From: Mansonella perstans
Lineage: Eukaryota; Nematoda; Chromadorea; Rhabditida; Onchocercidae
Direction: 5' to 3'
Assembly: GCA_037074765.1 (NCBI GenBank)
Contig: JBAMDO010000018.1
Location: 388,695-452,694, forward strand
Length of the DNA: 64,000 nt
The position numbers and the translations under genes are program-made. Below, one piece after another: positions 1-13,500 of this stretch (within the stretch, counting starts at the first letter, position 1; each line of letters begins with the position of its first letter). The notes beneath the pieces are model-generated. The model saw nothing but the letters and a program-made list of their open reading frames with translations. It had not been told where the DNA came from and did not search any database.

Positions 1-1293
1 TATAAATTTATTGTTTTTGATTATTAAACTTCCAAGTATCAAATTTGATTGTTAGTTAACTTTTCTAAAATCTAAAAATTGTTTTTTAACCAAACTGTGA
101 TGAATTTATGGCGAGTAATTTCTTAATCATTAAAATTATTTTATTAATATTAAAGTCGATAAAAAGAAAGATTTTCAAGTTAACAAAATTTTCAGATTTT
201 AAAAAACAATTTCATATGGAAATGAAATTTAGCGGTTTATCTGAACAAAAATAACTGTGCAAATGTTGCAGGAGATAGTGAAAAAAAAAGAACAAATCTG
301 ATGAAAATTCAAAAGGAAAATGTAATTCCTTTATTAAGATTTAATTTTAAATGACTTCAAAATCTTCACAGATTAATTTCAAAAATCTCAACGATAATTT
401 GATTTTGTCATCAAATTTTTTTCCCGTTTTCTATCATTTAAATTTCGAATGAAATGACAAATTTTGTATCTAATTGACAATATATACATATAACACAGTT
501 CTCTTATAATTTTTTCAAATCCTTTTTTTTTCGCCGGTCAATTTTGCTCAATTTATCACCTCTGTCAGTCTCCGTGTGTGTTTTGTTTTTTTTTTTCTTT
601 TTTTTTTTGAGCATTGTAAATAAGTAATCACTTTAATTTAACCACTTTAATGTAATTGAGTTAATTAATTTCGAAAAAATTTTCAGATTACTTTCATTAT
701 AGGAAAAAGAGGGATAAGAAAGGAATATTTCCACACATTAAATTTAATGAATTCAATAATTAAGCCAAATTATAATTAATGATTTGACTTTATAATAAAA
801 AAATAAGTACTTTATTCGATCATTCTCATCCTTATATTTTATTCCGAAATCTCAGTTGTTTTTCAAGCTGTTCAATTTTAAAAATAATAAGTAAAACTTT
901 GCAAAAAATGAAATTTAAATGAATTTTGAAAAATTAACTTGAAATTTAAAGAATTTTAATTTTTTTCAACTTGCGAATATTTTAGGTCAATTTTATGTTT
1001 ATGATTTGTTTTTCTAATTTCTTTTTTTTTTTTTTGTTGTACTGTACAATCGAAATTTCCATTTAAATTAATCGGTTAGATATAAAAACAGATAAGGAAG
1101 GAAGAATTATATAAACTATATAAAGATACATATATAGTATTAACTAATTAATACTGACATGAAATTGATTTGAGAAAATTAATTATCATAATTATTAGTG
1201 ATCAATGATAATTAATTTCCTTGCAGTAGCTTTTTTTCTTTTTTTTTTCTGTTGCATAAATTATATAATGTAGAAGAGACTTGAAAATTTATT
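1..1293. other. Intergenic, AT-rich, 3' flank of the globin gene
   Basis: No coding signal was seen. The stretch is AT-rich with several T-runs and a perfect 14-bp inverted repeat (1176-1189 with 1205-1218, 15-nt loop) about 80 bases downstream of the globin stop codon on its transcribed strand. The hairpin could lie in the 3' UTR of that transcript. Confidence 0.6.
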
Positions 1294-4200
1294 TTAAACT
1301 GCGGTGTACATATGATTTATTGATGGTGCAGAATGAATTAATTCACCACATTCGACACTTTGATCCGATTGACTGCTCAGATTTGATTGACTGCGGAAAT
1401 CGTACCAGTTGCGGCGTAATTGTCGAGTCTGGAACAGGAGGAAAAAAAATAAATTTACATTCGAAGTAATTTATTTAAATTTGTAACAATTTTTTTGAAA
1501 ATAGCAAAATACTACGCATATAGTCTAACCAATTGAGAATACTAAAAAAAACACATTTTGTCATTACTAATAACACATTTCACATTTCTCAATGAACTCC
1601 TTCCCTTCCCCTGCCCTCCACCCGTGATATCGGGATTGAATTTTTTCCAAGTGTTTTTTCTTAAATACCTTTTTTTATGATCGAAGGGATTTTAAACTTT
1701 GAGCAAGCAGCAATTTTTTTCACAACTAATAAAAAATATATCGTTGTGATGCAGTTGGAAAAATTAATCTCAATTTTTATCAACATTCAACACTTTCAAT
1801 TTAGGCTTCAAAATAAAACTTAAAAAACAAACCTCCGTGTAATAGCCATCACGTATGTTTGTAAACATTAATTCAGCCAATGTTGCCCAAGCTTCAATTG
1901 TTTCCGTTGGCTAAAAAGTTAGGGACAATTGTAAAATGTAATAATTTCATTTATCGGTAGAGACAATAATCATAATAGTTCTTTTGTTGTTTATTTCGTA
2001 AAGTATTAGCATAGTTATTAATTGAATGAAAATATGATTAAATGATTTTTTAAATTAATTTCTAATTTGTTTTGCTTCTTTTTTTCGAACAATTAGCTAA
2101 CTTGATGAGCAGCACCATCCAGAAAAACACATTCAGTTGTAAGCGCATCAGCTAAAACGGAAAAGAAATCAGCCTTGAAACCCCAACTACGTTTATGAGC
2201 TTGTTCGACACCATATTCACGCGATATTTGTCTGATCTGAAATTTAAATATTGATTGGTAACATTAAGCATATTTTACAAACTTGACGAGAATTAAAGTA
2301 AAAAAAAATATATATATATTCTGGAAATTGAGCAGAGATATTAAAACAATCAGGATAAAAATTTGACGAGATATAATAAGTGTATTTTTCTAGAAAAATT
2401 CAAATTTCCCATTTGAAAAAAAAATTTCTTTGAATAATCAGTTAACCTGATGAGGCAAGCATCCAGAAACACATTTGAAAACAAAAATGTTTATTTTGAA
2501 TTTTCATCAATTTTCACATCATACATTTGAAATTTATACTTCGACATTTCAGTTAAAATTTTGAAATTATTGTTACCTTTTCGAAATTTGCAATATTTCG
2601 TATGATATCATTTAAGAATTTTTTTAATGTCATAACTAATTCAGTAGACTGTTCGGTGCTTAAATTTCCATAAAATTGCGCAAAATCTTCACGTTTATGC
2701 GCCATTCGTTGAATAATTCGTAATGCAATATCTGATCGTGCATTGTCCATACAGAATAATATTATTGACTGAAAAGTAATAAATTAAAAAGTTTATTCAT
2801 TAAGATAATTCTTTAATTAACCAATAACCAATTCATTAGATTGTTCAGATTTCCAATAAAATTGTTGGATATTTGAAGTAGAAATTTGAAACCAGTACTT
2901 CTTTCTTCCTTCTTTTTTTCGTTTTTTCAATTTTTTACTCAGAGTTTTAAAATTTTTAAATATTTGATAATTTTTAATGAAATTTTTAACAGTTCAACAG
3001 ATTTTGGTGCTCTTCCGTGAAATTGTTAATTACTTGACATGCTTTAGTTTCTCTCCACTTTTCTTGAGCTTTCAGCTTTTGACCCTTGTATTAACATTAC
3101 TTTTTAGCTACTGTTTATAGTTCGTATGCCATTATCATTGCTTTATCATTCTTGGCCAAATCAAGATAATTGATTAATATGTTATTTTTTTCAAAGAAAA
3201 AAAATAAAAAATACTTTCTACTTTTCAAAACAGCAAAATATAAAATGTTACAAGAATGATTTTGCATAGATTATTTAAAAATTATTAGAGGATTAATGTT
3301 AGAAATTTACCTGTGAATTTGATGATAATGAAGGTGGCTTAGTTGTGGGAAGAACTGCGGAACAACGCATTGACGATGATAAGCGATCACATTTTTTACT
3401 ATTGCTACCACTACTGGCTGCTTGTGGCGATTTGATAACATCAGTTGAATGTGGCCTTCGAGTGACCTATTATTTTGAAAAATTATTTCGAACACTCAAC
3501 AAATTTATCTGCTCAGATCTACTTTGTAAAAAAATTTTAACATTTATTGAGGAGGAGAAATATAACAGTGCGTTGGAATATGAAATTTTAACTCTGTTTA
3601 TTTTAAAATTTTATCCTAAACTTTTAATTTTTATTCCAGAAGTTCGGTCCTTTTCTTTAGCTTTACTTTCAAAGTTCAATTAACTAAATAATTGATAATT
3701 TCAGTGAGATTATATTTGGAATTTCAGAAAAAAAAATTCCAACAGTAGGTTGAAATTATTAATGATTGCTGCCATATAATTTAAATTAATTTTTTTTGAT
3801 TGCAATGTCTGAATTATATTTTATGCAAAAATTTAAATTAATAATCAAATTACAGCATTTTAATTCAATTCAAATTGAAATGTTTTGTTTTTTGTTTTTT
3901 TTCTCAGCATGAAAATTTTTATTTTCAATGAGTATTTTGATTAAAAAAATTTTTCTTATCAAAAATAACCAAATTTTTAATGCATGTTTTTAAAAATATA
4001 GCCTGTTCTAATTTATTCCATTTATTTTGCACTCAAATTTCAACATTTCAACCGTCAGCATTACTTGTAATTTGCATTTTAATTCAATGACAAACTTACT
4101 TTCTTGCTACTACTCTGGTTGCTAACTTTGCTTTGCATTGATGAATTGCTTGTTCCAAATGATGAACAGGAGCTTTTCTTCTATAAACAATAAAAAAATG

Positions 4201-4565
4201 AAGTTAAAATTTAAACATAAGGTGAAGTTTGGTAAGTATTAAGCTAAATAATTAAACTGTTATCAATCAATTTATTTGTGGTTTTGTTACTGTAATGAGA
4301 AATAAGAACAGATAAGTGCGGTGACAAACCTTTCTGTAATCATCCGACATCTCTGAGAACTTGAATGAATCTATTCTTTGTGGTGTTTTTGACGATGTTA
4401 TGACTGGTTGTGGTTTTACCAACCAAATATCTGATGAACTTTGACTGCTACCACTTGGAGAATATTTTGCATCAAATGACATTGAATAACGTCGTCTAAA
4501 ATATTTAAAAAAATTTAATCTTTATATCAAACGAGTTTTTTAAAAAAACACATAAATGCATATGC

Positions 4566-4596
<31 letters not shown>

Positions 4597-7500
4597 TATG
4601 CACACATATGCACACACACACACACACACACACATGCGCAATTATTATTATTTCAAATCATTTCTCAAAATTAAATACCAAACACAAACACGCACAGACA
4701 TGACTGGCAGGCATAATTCTCATAATACTAAATCATTCGCAATCAAATAACGAACAATAATAAAAAGCTTTATCACCAGTAATTTTTATTCAAGCTTTAT
4801 AGAAATCTTCGTTTCCGCCCCAATAATTATTCTATTGGATATGCAAGTAAAATTGATGGATTTTTCTTTCTGGATTAAAATAAGAAGAGGAAAAAAAATA
4901 AATAAATTTACCGCAAGGAACCTGCACCTAATTCTCGATTTACCAATGAATTCTGAAAAAAAATAATGAATATCGTTGCTGAGCAATAGTCTTAAACTAA
5001 TTTTAATGATTTTTCTTTTTTTCTCTTTTTCTTTTCTTCTTTTTTTTTTTAAATTATCAAATAAGCAAAAATATTATTTTAACAATAAAATTAATATTAG
5101 CAATTAATTATTTTTTATTTGTATCCAAAAATATTTTTTTTTTGCTGTTAAAACTGAAAAGGAAAAAATTATCGTTTATCATTTTTTATACTTTGTCTTT
5201 TCTAGTCGTATATGTTTGTTTTTTAAATTTTGTTTATTAAGATTTTTTTATGTTTCTTTTGAATTCTTCTGAGTTTTTTTGAAGGATATGCCATTTGGTC
5301 GTTTGCTTTTCTCATGTATGGTTACCTAAGATACATGTCGAGGCTGTCAGGTCTCTACTAGGACTGGAATAATTTTATTGGGGAGCTATACTGAGATTAG
5401 ATAATGCTGATTCTAGCATACTAGTAAATCTTTGAATTATTTTAATTTGTAATCTTATTTTTAATTCCTTTAATTAGTCAGGGTTTTGTTCATTTATTTG
5501 TATAGTTCAAAGTAACTGCAAATCTTTTGGCTGCTTAGTCTTCCATCTGTCATGCGAAGTTTGTGTTGTGGCTAGAAATCAGAATGCTGTATTATGGTAA
5601 AAGCATGCTGTTAGTTTTAATATAGCTTATGGGTATTATAATTCTGTCTTGATAATTTTATTTTACTATTTTTTAATTGTTCTAAAGAAAGTTTTTTTAA
5701 ATGATATTATAATGAAAATAAAAATGAAAGAAAAAATTGAAAATCAGACAAAAAAAAATTTGGTAAATTTAGAATTGAAAAAAAAATTCACCAAAATTTT
5801 AAACAAATCTTACACTAATTTTTTTGTCTTCTAAGTGACAAAAAAAAATTTTAGTTTATTTTTTTGAAATAATCAGCTGAAATTTTAAAGTTCTTGGAAA
5901 TAGATAAAAATTTTAGATCAGTTCTTATTTTGCTATGAATTAAAATTTAATTTTGGAATCCTGAAAATTGAAATAATCAAAGAAAAAAGTAAGGAAGAAA
6001 AGAAGAAAAACGGTAAAGCCATTTAAGATGTACATTTAAGATATAGGCATTCTGACAAAAATTAAAAATATTTATATGGCTAAGTTTCAAGTTCACAAAT
6101 TTTGGTTAAATTAATTAAAAGCTTAAATTTGTAATCGAAAAGTAAATTTCAGACTTAATTATGATTTTAGCTGTGAAAAACAAAAATTAAAAAAAAATTT
6201 TTCAAAATGCCATTTCTGGATAGAAAATTCCCAATGTTGATTCCGGGTCAGAACTATAGATTGTTCCCTAAAAGTTTAATTTAAAAGAAAAGAAAAGAAA
6301 AAAGCTATTTTATTTATAACTAATAAAAGGAATTTGAAATGAAAACACAAAAAATAAGATAGAAATTTAGCACATCTAATTAGAGTAGCTTAACCAAAAA
6401 CCATATTTCGAAAAACACAGTGTTATTTGGGAAAAACTATTTCTCGAAAAATACAGCACTGCTTGAGAAAAACCATATTTCGAAAAATATAGTATTATTC
6501 AAATTTATTCAACAGAGCATTTTTCTTTTCAATATGTGTGAAAAAAACCCGCAATGATCGGATTATGATTGCAAAATAAGATAAAGTTTTTTTTTTTTTT
6601 TTTTGCAATAATAAAATTTTGCTTTCTTTTATTTCCAGCAAAAAGAAAAATAAAAAATAGTCTGCAGTGAGATTAAAATAGCCAAAAATAAAAATTTAAT
6701 TTTAACCTTAAATGGAATAGTCCTAGTTTTGAGATTGCTCATTAAATAACAATTAAAAGTTGAAGCAAAAAAAAGTAAAAATAAAAAAATTAACTTTTTT
6801 TTTTCAGTTCATGCACAATTATACATTTTAATAAAATTATTATTTGAAATCAAAAATCAATCAATATTGCTATCATTGAATATTATACGTATATTTTGAG
6901 CAATAAAAGACATTTAAATGTTATCTATCCTGTGTACACAATAATTACACAATAATTTTTCCTTCATTTTTCCTCTTTTTTTTCAAAAATTACTCTTTAG
7001 TATTTTTTTTGCATGGCGAAAAATTACGTGATGCATGAAAGAATCAATCATTGCCTTTTTTTTCTTTCCATACAATTACACTTAGCAATTCATTGCTTTC
7101 CAATAAATTGAAATTTAAAAAAAGTAAAGAAAGCAATAAAATCTTTTTTCCTTGCAATATTTCATAACAAACTGATGAGTGTGAATGAAAAAGGCAAAAC
7201 TTTGTTTAATTTAGCAAAATAATATTAAAAAAAAATTAAACTACTGTCCTTCATTCACTTTTGACATTTTATTTCATAATCACTTTTCATAGAATTTTAA
7301 CTGAAATATTTAATTGTTAGCTAAAATGGAAAAATTCAAAAAATTTAACTTTTCAGAAATTTTCATTTCTTTGCCTTATTATATTGCAATTATCATTTCT
7401 CTGCTTTCTTCTTTTCTTCATTTCTTTCTTTTCTTCTTTCTTTCTTTTTTTAATTTTATTTTGTAACATTTAATAAAATGAAAAGAGTTGAATATAAATT

Positions 7501-10500
7501 GATTTTTTTTTGTTTAAAAAGTTCATACATTATTTTAAGGAAATGATTGAGCTAAAATATTGAAAGGATGAAGTGAAATTCATAATAAAAATTTAACGAT
7601 CTTCAGCATGATCGTTGTAAAAACAATTATTTTTTTCCAAAGTTGTTTTTAAATTTTTTCATATTTTCAAAATTTTCAAATGATTTGATGGAATGTATAA
7701 ATCAGCAATATATAATTATAATATGCATTGAAATTTGTGGTTTGGAAAAAAATTTTTTTCTTTCAATTCTAAATGCAATACTAACACTGACTAAAATATT
7801 GGTTAGTAGAAAAAATAAAAAGAAAAAAAAAAGAGGAAAGGTTTCCTTCCATAGTTTACAGATCAACTCCGGCCTAATTGATACTTGCTGATATTTTCAA
7901 AAGATTCCTAATTGACTTGTCGATTTGAATTTTTCTATTTAGTTTTAGGAAAAAAAATAAAAAGAAAAAAAGGGCTATTCAATAATTTATTTAATGCTTT
8001 GTTTATCAAGAACAAATACTTGTTCAAAGATTTGCTATTATATTTTCTTCCGAATTTTTCTTTTCTCTTCTTATATCAATTGAAAAGCCTAAGTTTATAA
8101 TTGGAATTGAAGAAATTACTACGAATCATGTCATGAGTGTTGACCGTAATGATAGCAATGATGACGACCGCGATAAAAATGATATGTTTGTGATGATGAA
8201 TGATAGTGATGATTGATGACAAAAAAATGACACTAGCACTCATAAATGGGATATTGTTAGCAAGAAAGGGCGAGAAATTTTAGCATTCTCGAATAATGCT
8301 AGGGTAAAATTATCGCATGATTGGGGCAAATAAATGGTATTGCACAAAAATGACGTAACTTTTTTTTTAGAAAGCATTTTCAAAACAAAAAATTATCTAT
8401 CATGACAGAAGGCTTTAAATAAATGTTCTGATTTTTCAAAGTTAAAAAAAAATACGATAACAATATAATAATGTTATTGTTATGATAAGAAATTGTTACT
8501 ATGGTGATAAGTTAAAGTAAAAATAAAAGTGCCTAGAAGTAAAAAGTAGGGGCATTTTCATGAAACAAATATTGTCATTTTTTGATTGTCTGCATGAATA
8601 ATATTGCAGCAGAGATGAATGAAAAATATATTGTCGTCAATAGATTAAAATTGATTAAATCTCTAACTTGAAAATAAAAAACTGTAAGTGTCTGATAAAT
8701 AATTAATATTTGGCCAGAAATTTAACTCATATTGGATAGAGCAAATTGTTCGTGACAAATTAATGGATGAGAAAGTGAAGTAATATTTTAAAAGATTTTT
8801 ATAAAAATGCATATGCACAAACCAGCAACGCTATTTGTGTGATACACTAAATGTGTTTGAAGCAACGACAAATGCGATAAAATTTAAGAAAAGTTTTTCG
8901 TTCTTTTCTCTTACTTTTTTTTCTTTTTTTTGTTTAATGATTTTGCATATTGTAATATTCATCGAACAAATGGCTTTCTCACGAAGTATACTTGCAATAA
9001 ATATCTTAGATTAAAAATGTATTCAAATAATAAATCAAAATGAAATGCTGCCTAGCTGAAAGTTATCAAATTTAATTTTTGTTCAGACAGTTGAATCGAA
9101 TGTAATATTACACAAGGCAAAAATTTTCAAATTTAATTTGCATCTAGCCAATTAATTAAATGAAATTTTTCCACTGCTAAAATTTATCAAATTTAATTTT
9201 TATGCAAATGATGCATCAAACAATGAAATGATGTCGAATTAAAAATCAAATCAAATTTTGATTACATTTTATTAACTTTAGAACAAAATGAAATTATTAA
9301 TTATTAACTTCATTTAAATGGAATATTTAATAAATGAACCAAATAGTCATGCGTTATTTCATGCACTTATTCAAATACACAGATGACAACAATATTAAAA
9401 TTTCTTGTCAAACAATTATTTAAATGTAAAAATCAGTTGGCTACAGTAATAAAAGCATTATACTCCAGTAGTAACTACTAACCTTATTGTGAAAGTAATA
9501 AAACTACTATTATTCGTAATAAAAATTAAATTTAGTTTAGTTGCATAAAAATAAAAGATAAGCTTTAGAGAAAAGATGAAAATGTAAAATGATTTATGAT
9601 CGCTAATGTTGTTTAGATAAGTAAGTATGAAAAAGATTTAATAATAAGCGACATGTAAATTTAGTTTAGTTGTATAAACATAAAGGATATAAAACTTTAG
9701 AGACAAGATGAAAATATGAAGTGATGTATGATCGCTAATATTGCTTAGATAAGTAAGCATGAAAGGATTTAATAACTGACATGGAACGTAATGTAATCAA
9801 TTAAAGTTAATGGTAATAAACTTTTTATGTTACTATAAAAGTTTTGATGATAAATTAAGTGTAAGTTTCCATAAATGTTTCAAAATATTGAAAAAAATAT
9901 GTGTACATACCTTCATTAGACTACTTCTTGAATCAAGATACAAATAACTTTCATCAGAAATTTTACGAATAACCTTTGTATTGATTTGTTTCTCGGCTAT
10001 CTGTAAAAAATGAAAGTGTTTATGAGAAAAATAATAGGCCAATTTTATGGCTCACAAAAGTTTCATTTTAAAAAATCTGAAAAAAGTAAAAGATATTTTC
10101 ATCATAAATTTTAAATTCGCTTAAAGCAATACTGTTTATATTATATGAAATATATTTAATTTAAAGTTTAACCAATTAAATTAAAATTGTCAGTTTTTTT
10201 ATCATAATTTTCTAATTCGTAACAATTATTCTTTTAAAATGTATTATTAAGGAATGTTTTTTTTACCTATCACGTACATAACAACAAAATTAATTCAGTT
10301 TTCTATTACAGTATTAAAATTTTATAAAATATGTCACAAAATATGTCGTAAATTTGTGAAAAATACATCAAAAATGTTTTTCCGTATGTCTAGTGAATAA
10401 AATTGTAAACAAAAGACTGATCCATTGTTGCAATAATTCATTTTATTGCTTAATTTTTGAATGAATTATTTTCTCAAACATGAATGCTGAGACTCTTTTA

Positions 10501-13500
10501 TTGTTTGAAGATTACTATAAGTGTAATTGAATTGAATTGCGTTAAAGTTTTCCTAAACAATTAGTAATTCCTTCATGAATTCCATTATTCTAATATTTGC
10601 TTCTTCAGAAGTTCCATCATATCCCATTTCATCCTATAACTCACTCTACCGCATTCCATCTTATCATATTTCATCCTATCCTATCATATCCTATCCCATC
10701 CAATTTTAAACAATTTGTAACCTCTTCATTTCCCTTCAACACATCATATTTTATTTAGTCATATCCTTCCTTAATCCTATAATTTAAAACTTTTGCTCTC
10801 AGTAAAATCCTATAATTTTTAAATTTAGAAATTTTCTGTAATTTGACACTTTCTGTAATTTGACACTAATTTAATTCCCATACAATTATGGATAACTTGG
10901 TGCAATTTCATCAAAAAATGGCTGGAAAAAATTTGCATTTTGCTCGATTTGTTCAATTCAGAAGTAAGAAAAGTTTTAAATTTCAAATTTCAATATATGT
11001 TATTTGAAGAATAGAATTGGGAAAGAAAAAACAATAAATAAAAAAATAAAATGGTGTTGAAGAAAAAAGGAAACTAGTTAGTATGAAAACGAATTTTTTT
11101 CCATATTTGTCTTTCTGTAATGTCACTTTGATGTAATGGTTTCATCAAGTCAGAATGAAGGAAGTGAGTTTTATATTATAATCTTCGATATTTATTTCAA
11201 TTGAAGTATGAAAAGTCTGAGAGCAGGTTCTTAAGTTAGCTTACTCCCTTTTCACGTCTCCAGTCTTACTGCTCATGAATTTGAAAGAATTCAGCCGAAA
11301 ATGCAAAAGTTTAATTGAAACCAATTAAAACTTATATTTAAAAAAGTTGAACTACACAAAAAACAAAATAATCAAAAAATAAATTTGAAAAAAACTTTCA
11401 AAATTTTTTCGCCAAAAACAAATATTTGTCAAAAAATGAAATCAATTTTCAATGTATAAAAAGATGAATGAAGGAAGGAATAAAAAGAAAATTATTTCAA
11501 TACTTTTTTAAAAAAGCAAAATTTCGAAGTGCAAAATGACGAAACAAAGAAAGCGAAAAAATTTATTTGCACTTGGATGAATTGGGGATTCATTAAATCT
11601 TATTAGTAAAGATACCATAAATCATAAAAGGTTGCAGGAAGAGAGAGAAGGAGATTGGGAGAGAGAGACTAGTCTTTTAACATGATATGATTTCAAAACG
11701 ATTTTTTATCAGAATTTTTTGTTTATATTTCAAAAAAAGGAAAAAAGACTTAGAGATAAAAGTTACTGAAAATTTTTAGAAATAAATAGATTATTTGATG
11801 GTGATGCAATTAACAAACAAGCAGTACAATAAATTTCCACTTTCATCAGTTTAAGATATTAAATTCAATGTGAAATTCCATTTGGACTACTTAAATTTAA
11901 ATAAAAGATTTCAATGTAAATTTCAGTTCAGGTTTTTAAACTTGAAAGGAAGCAGTTTTTGGATGCGGATGAATGAATGGTATTTTATTGCTTCATAAAA
12001 TGAAAAGTTCGAAAACAAAAGTTGAATTTTCTATTAAATTGATGCATGATATGTAAAAAAATTAATTTCTTTAAGTTTTCCAATTCAGTGATTTCTAGTA
12101 TAGATTTTCAAACCAATCTTTTTATATTCTTTACCGTATATCATCAGGCTCTATAATATCAGATGACAGTTGAAGCAAAAATAAGAGCCTAACAATGTAA
12201 TATAAGATTGTTTAAATTAGTTGAAAAAAAATAATTTTTTTTCTTTTTACATCAGAAGCTCATTAGTTTGGATGCAATGATAAAGCATAAAGCTATTTAA
12301 ATTAATCAAAAAAAAAAAAAAAAACGAACGTGGCTAAAAATGTTTTCCATTAATTCACAAAATAAATATAATTTGACTGTTTTTCAATTTTTTCAACAAA
12401 TTAATTAAAATTAATTACAAACAATTTTGAAATTAATGAGCAAAAAAAAAAATTTATTCCTAATCAATGAATTTCAAAATTCATATCGAAAACACTGATA
12501 AACATTTATCACATTGCAAATTTTTAAAAAAAAACTTTTTTTGAAATTAATTCAAAAAAAATTTCAAAGAAAAGAAATGGTGAAAAATGATATGAGCAAG
12601 AAAGATTCATTGATTTATTGATTTGTTAATTAATATTACGCAAATACATTGATAAATTGGAACGATTTTAATTGATCTGATAAACCAAGAGCTGTCATCG
12701 TTGATACCTAAAGTTAGTATTTAGGATTTATTCAGTTTAGAAAAAATGGTAATAATGCAAAATAACGTAAAACAGTATTTGTGAATTCTACTAGGGTCAC
12801 AATTAAATGCAATGGAAAAGGGGAATAGAGTGAAACGTTACGGTACGTATCATGTAGTTTAAAAAGGCAAAAATGCTGGAATATTTTCCTACATTTAGTT
12901 TTCATTATTACATTAAATCTTTTGATGACTTACTAAATGCAAATTTTACACTTATGAACACGTACCCTTTAGGATGTGAAATTGTAAATTCACGACAATG
13001 TATTATAAAAATAATTAGAAAAAAATAAATATTCTGTGTAATCGATGAGCAAATTTGATGACACATCTATAGATGAGAATGATAATAATCAATTTCATCA
13101 TCAATCACTATAACAGATGTAAAATTAAAAGACATCAAAAAATTTAACAAATCCACCAATGTATTTTTAAAATAGGCTATTTAGATATTATTATAAAAAG
13201 CGATTTATAATAACGTTTCGAAAAAAAGCAATCGCATTTTCCAGACGAACTTTTTTTTCTATTTAAGCGTTCGGTTCATCTCATGAGCGTAATTTCCTGA
13301 TTGTAAAAAATGATCAGGAATGAAATATTGGATAGAAGGAGCTCTATGTAGTTCAAAAGAAAAAAAGTGATAGCTTTATCCTATTCTCTCAAAATAGTCT
13401 TCTTCCTCGATCTAGTTCTTGTCCTTGCCGATATCTTTATTGGTCATGTCCTTACCGGTTTAATTAATGTTCTCACTGGATTTAATTCATGTTCTCACTT

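Noticed and set aside
3345..3683. 112-codon plus-strand open frame
   Set aside because: It lies antisense to globin exon 7 (3,311-3,466) and runs into AT-rich intron; no splice partners or family resemblance.
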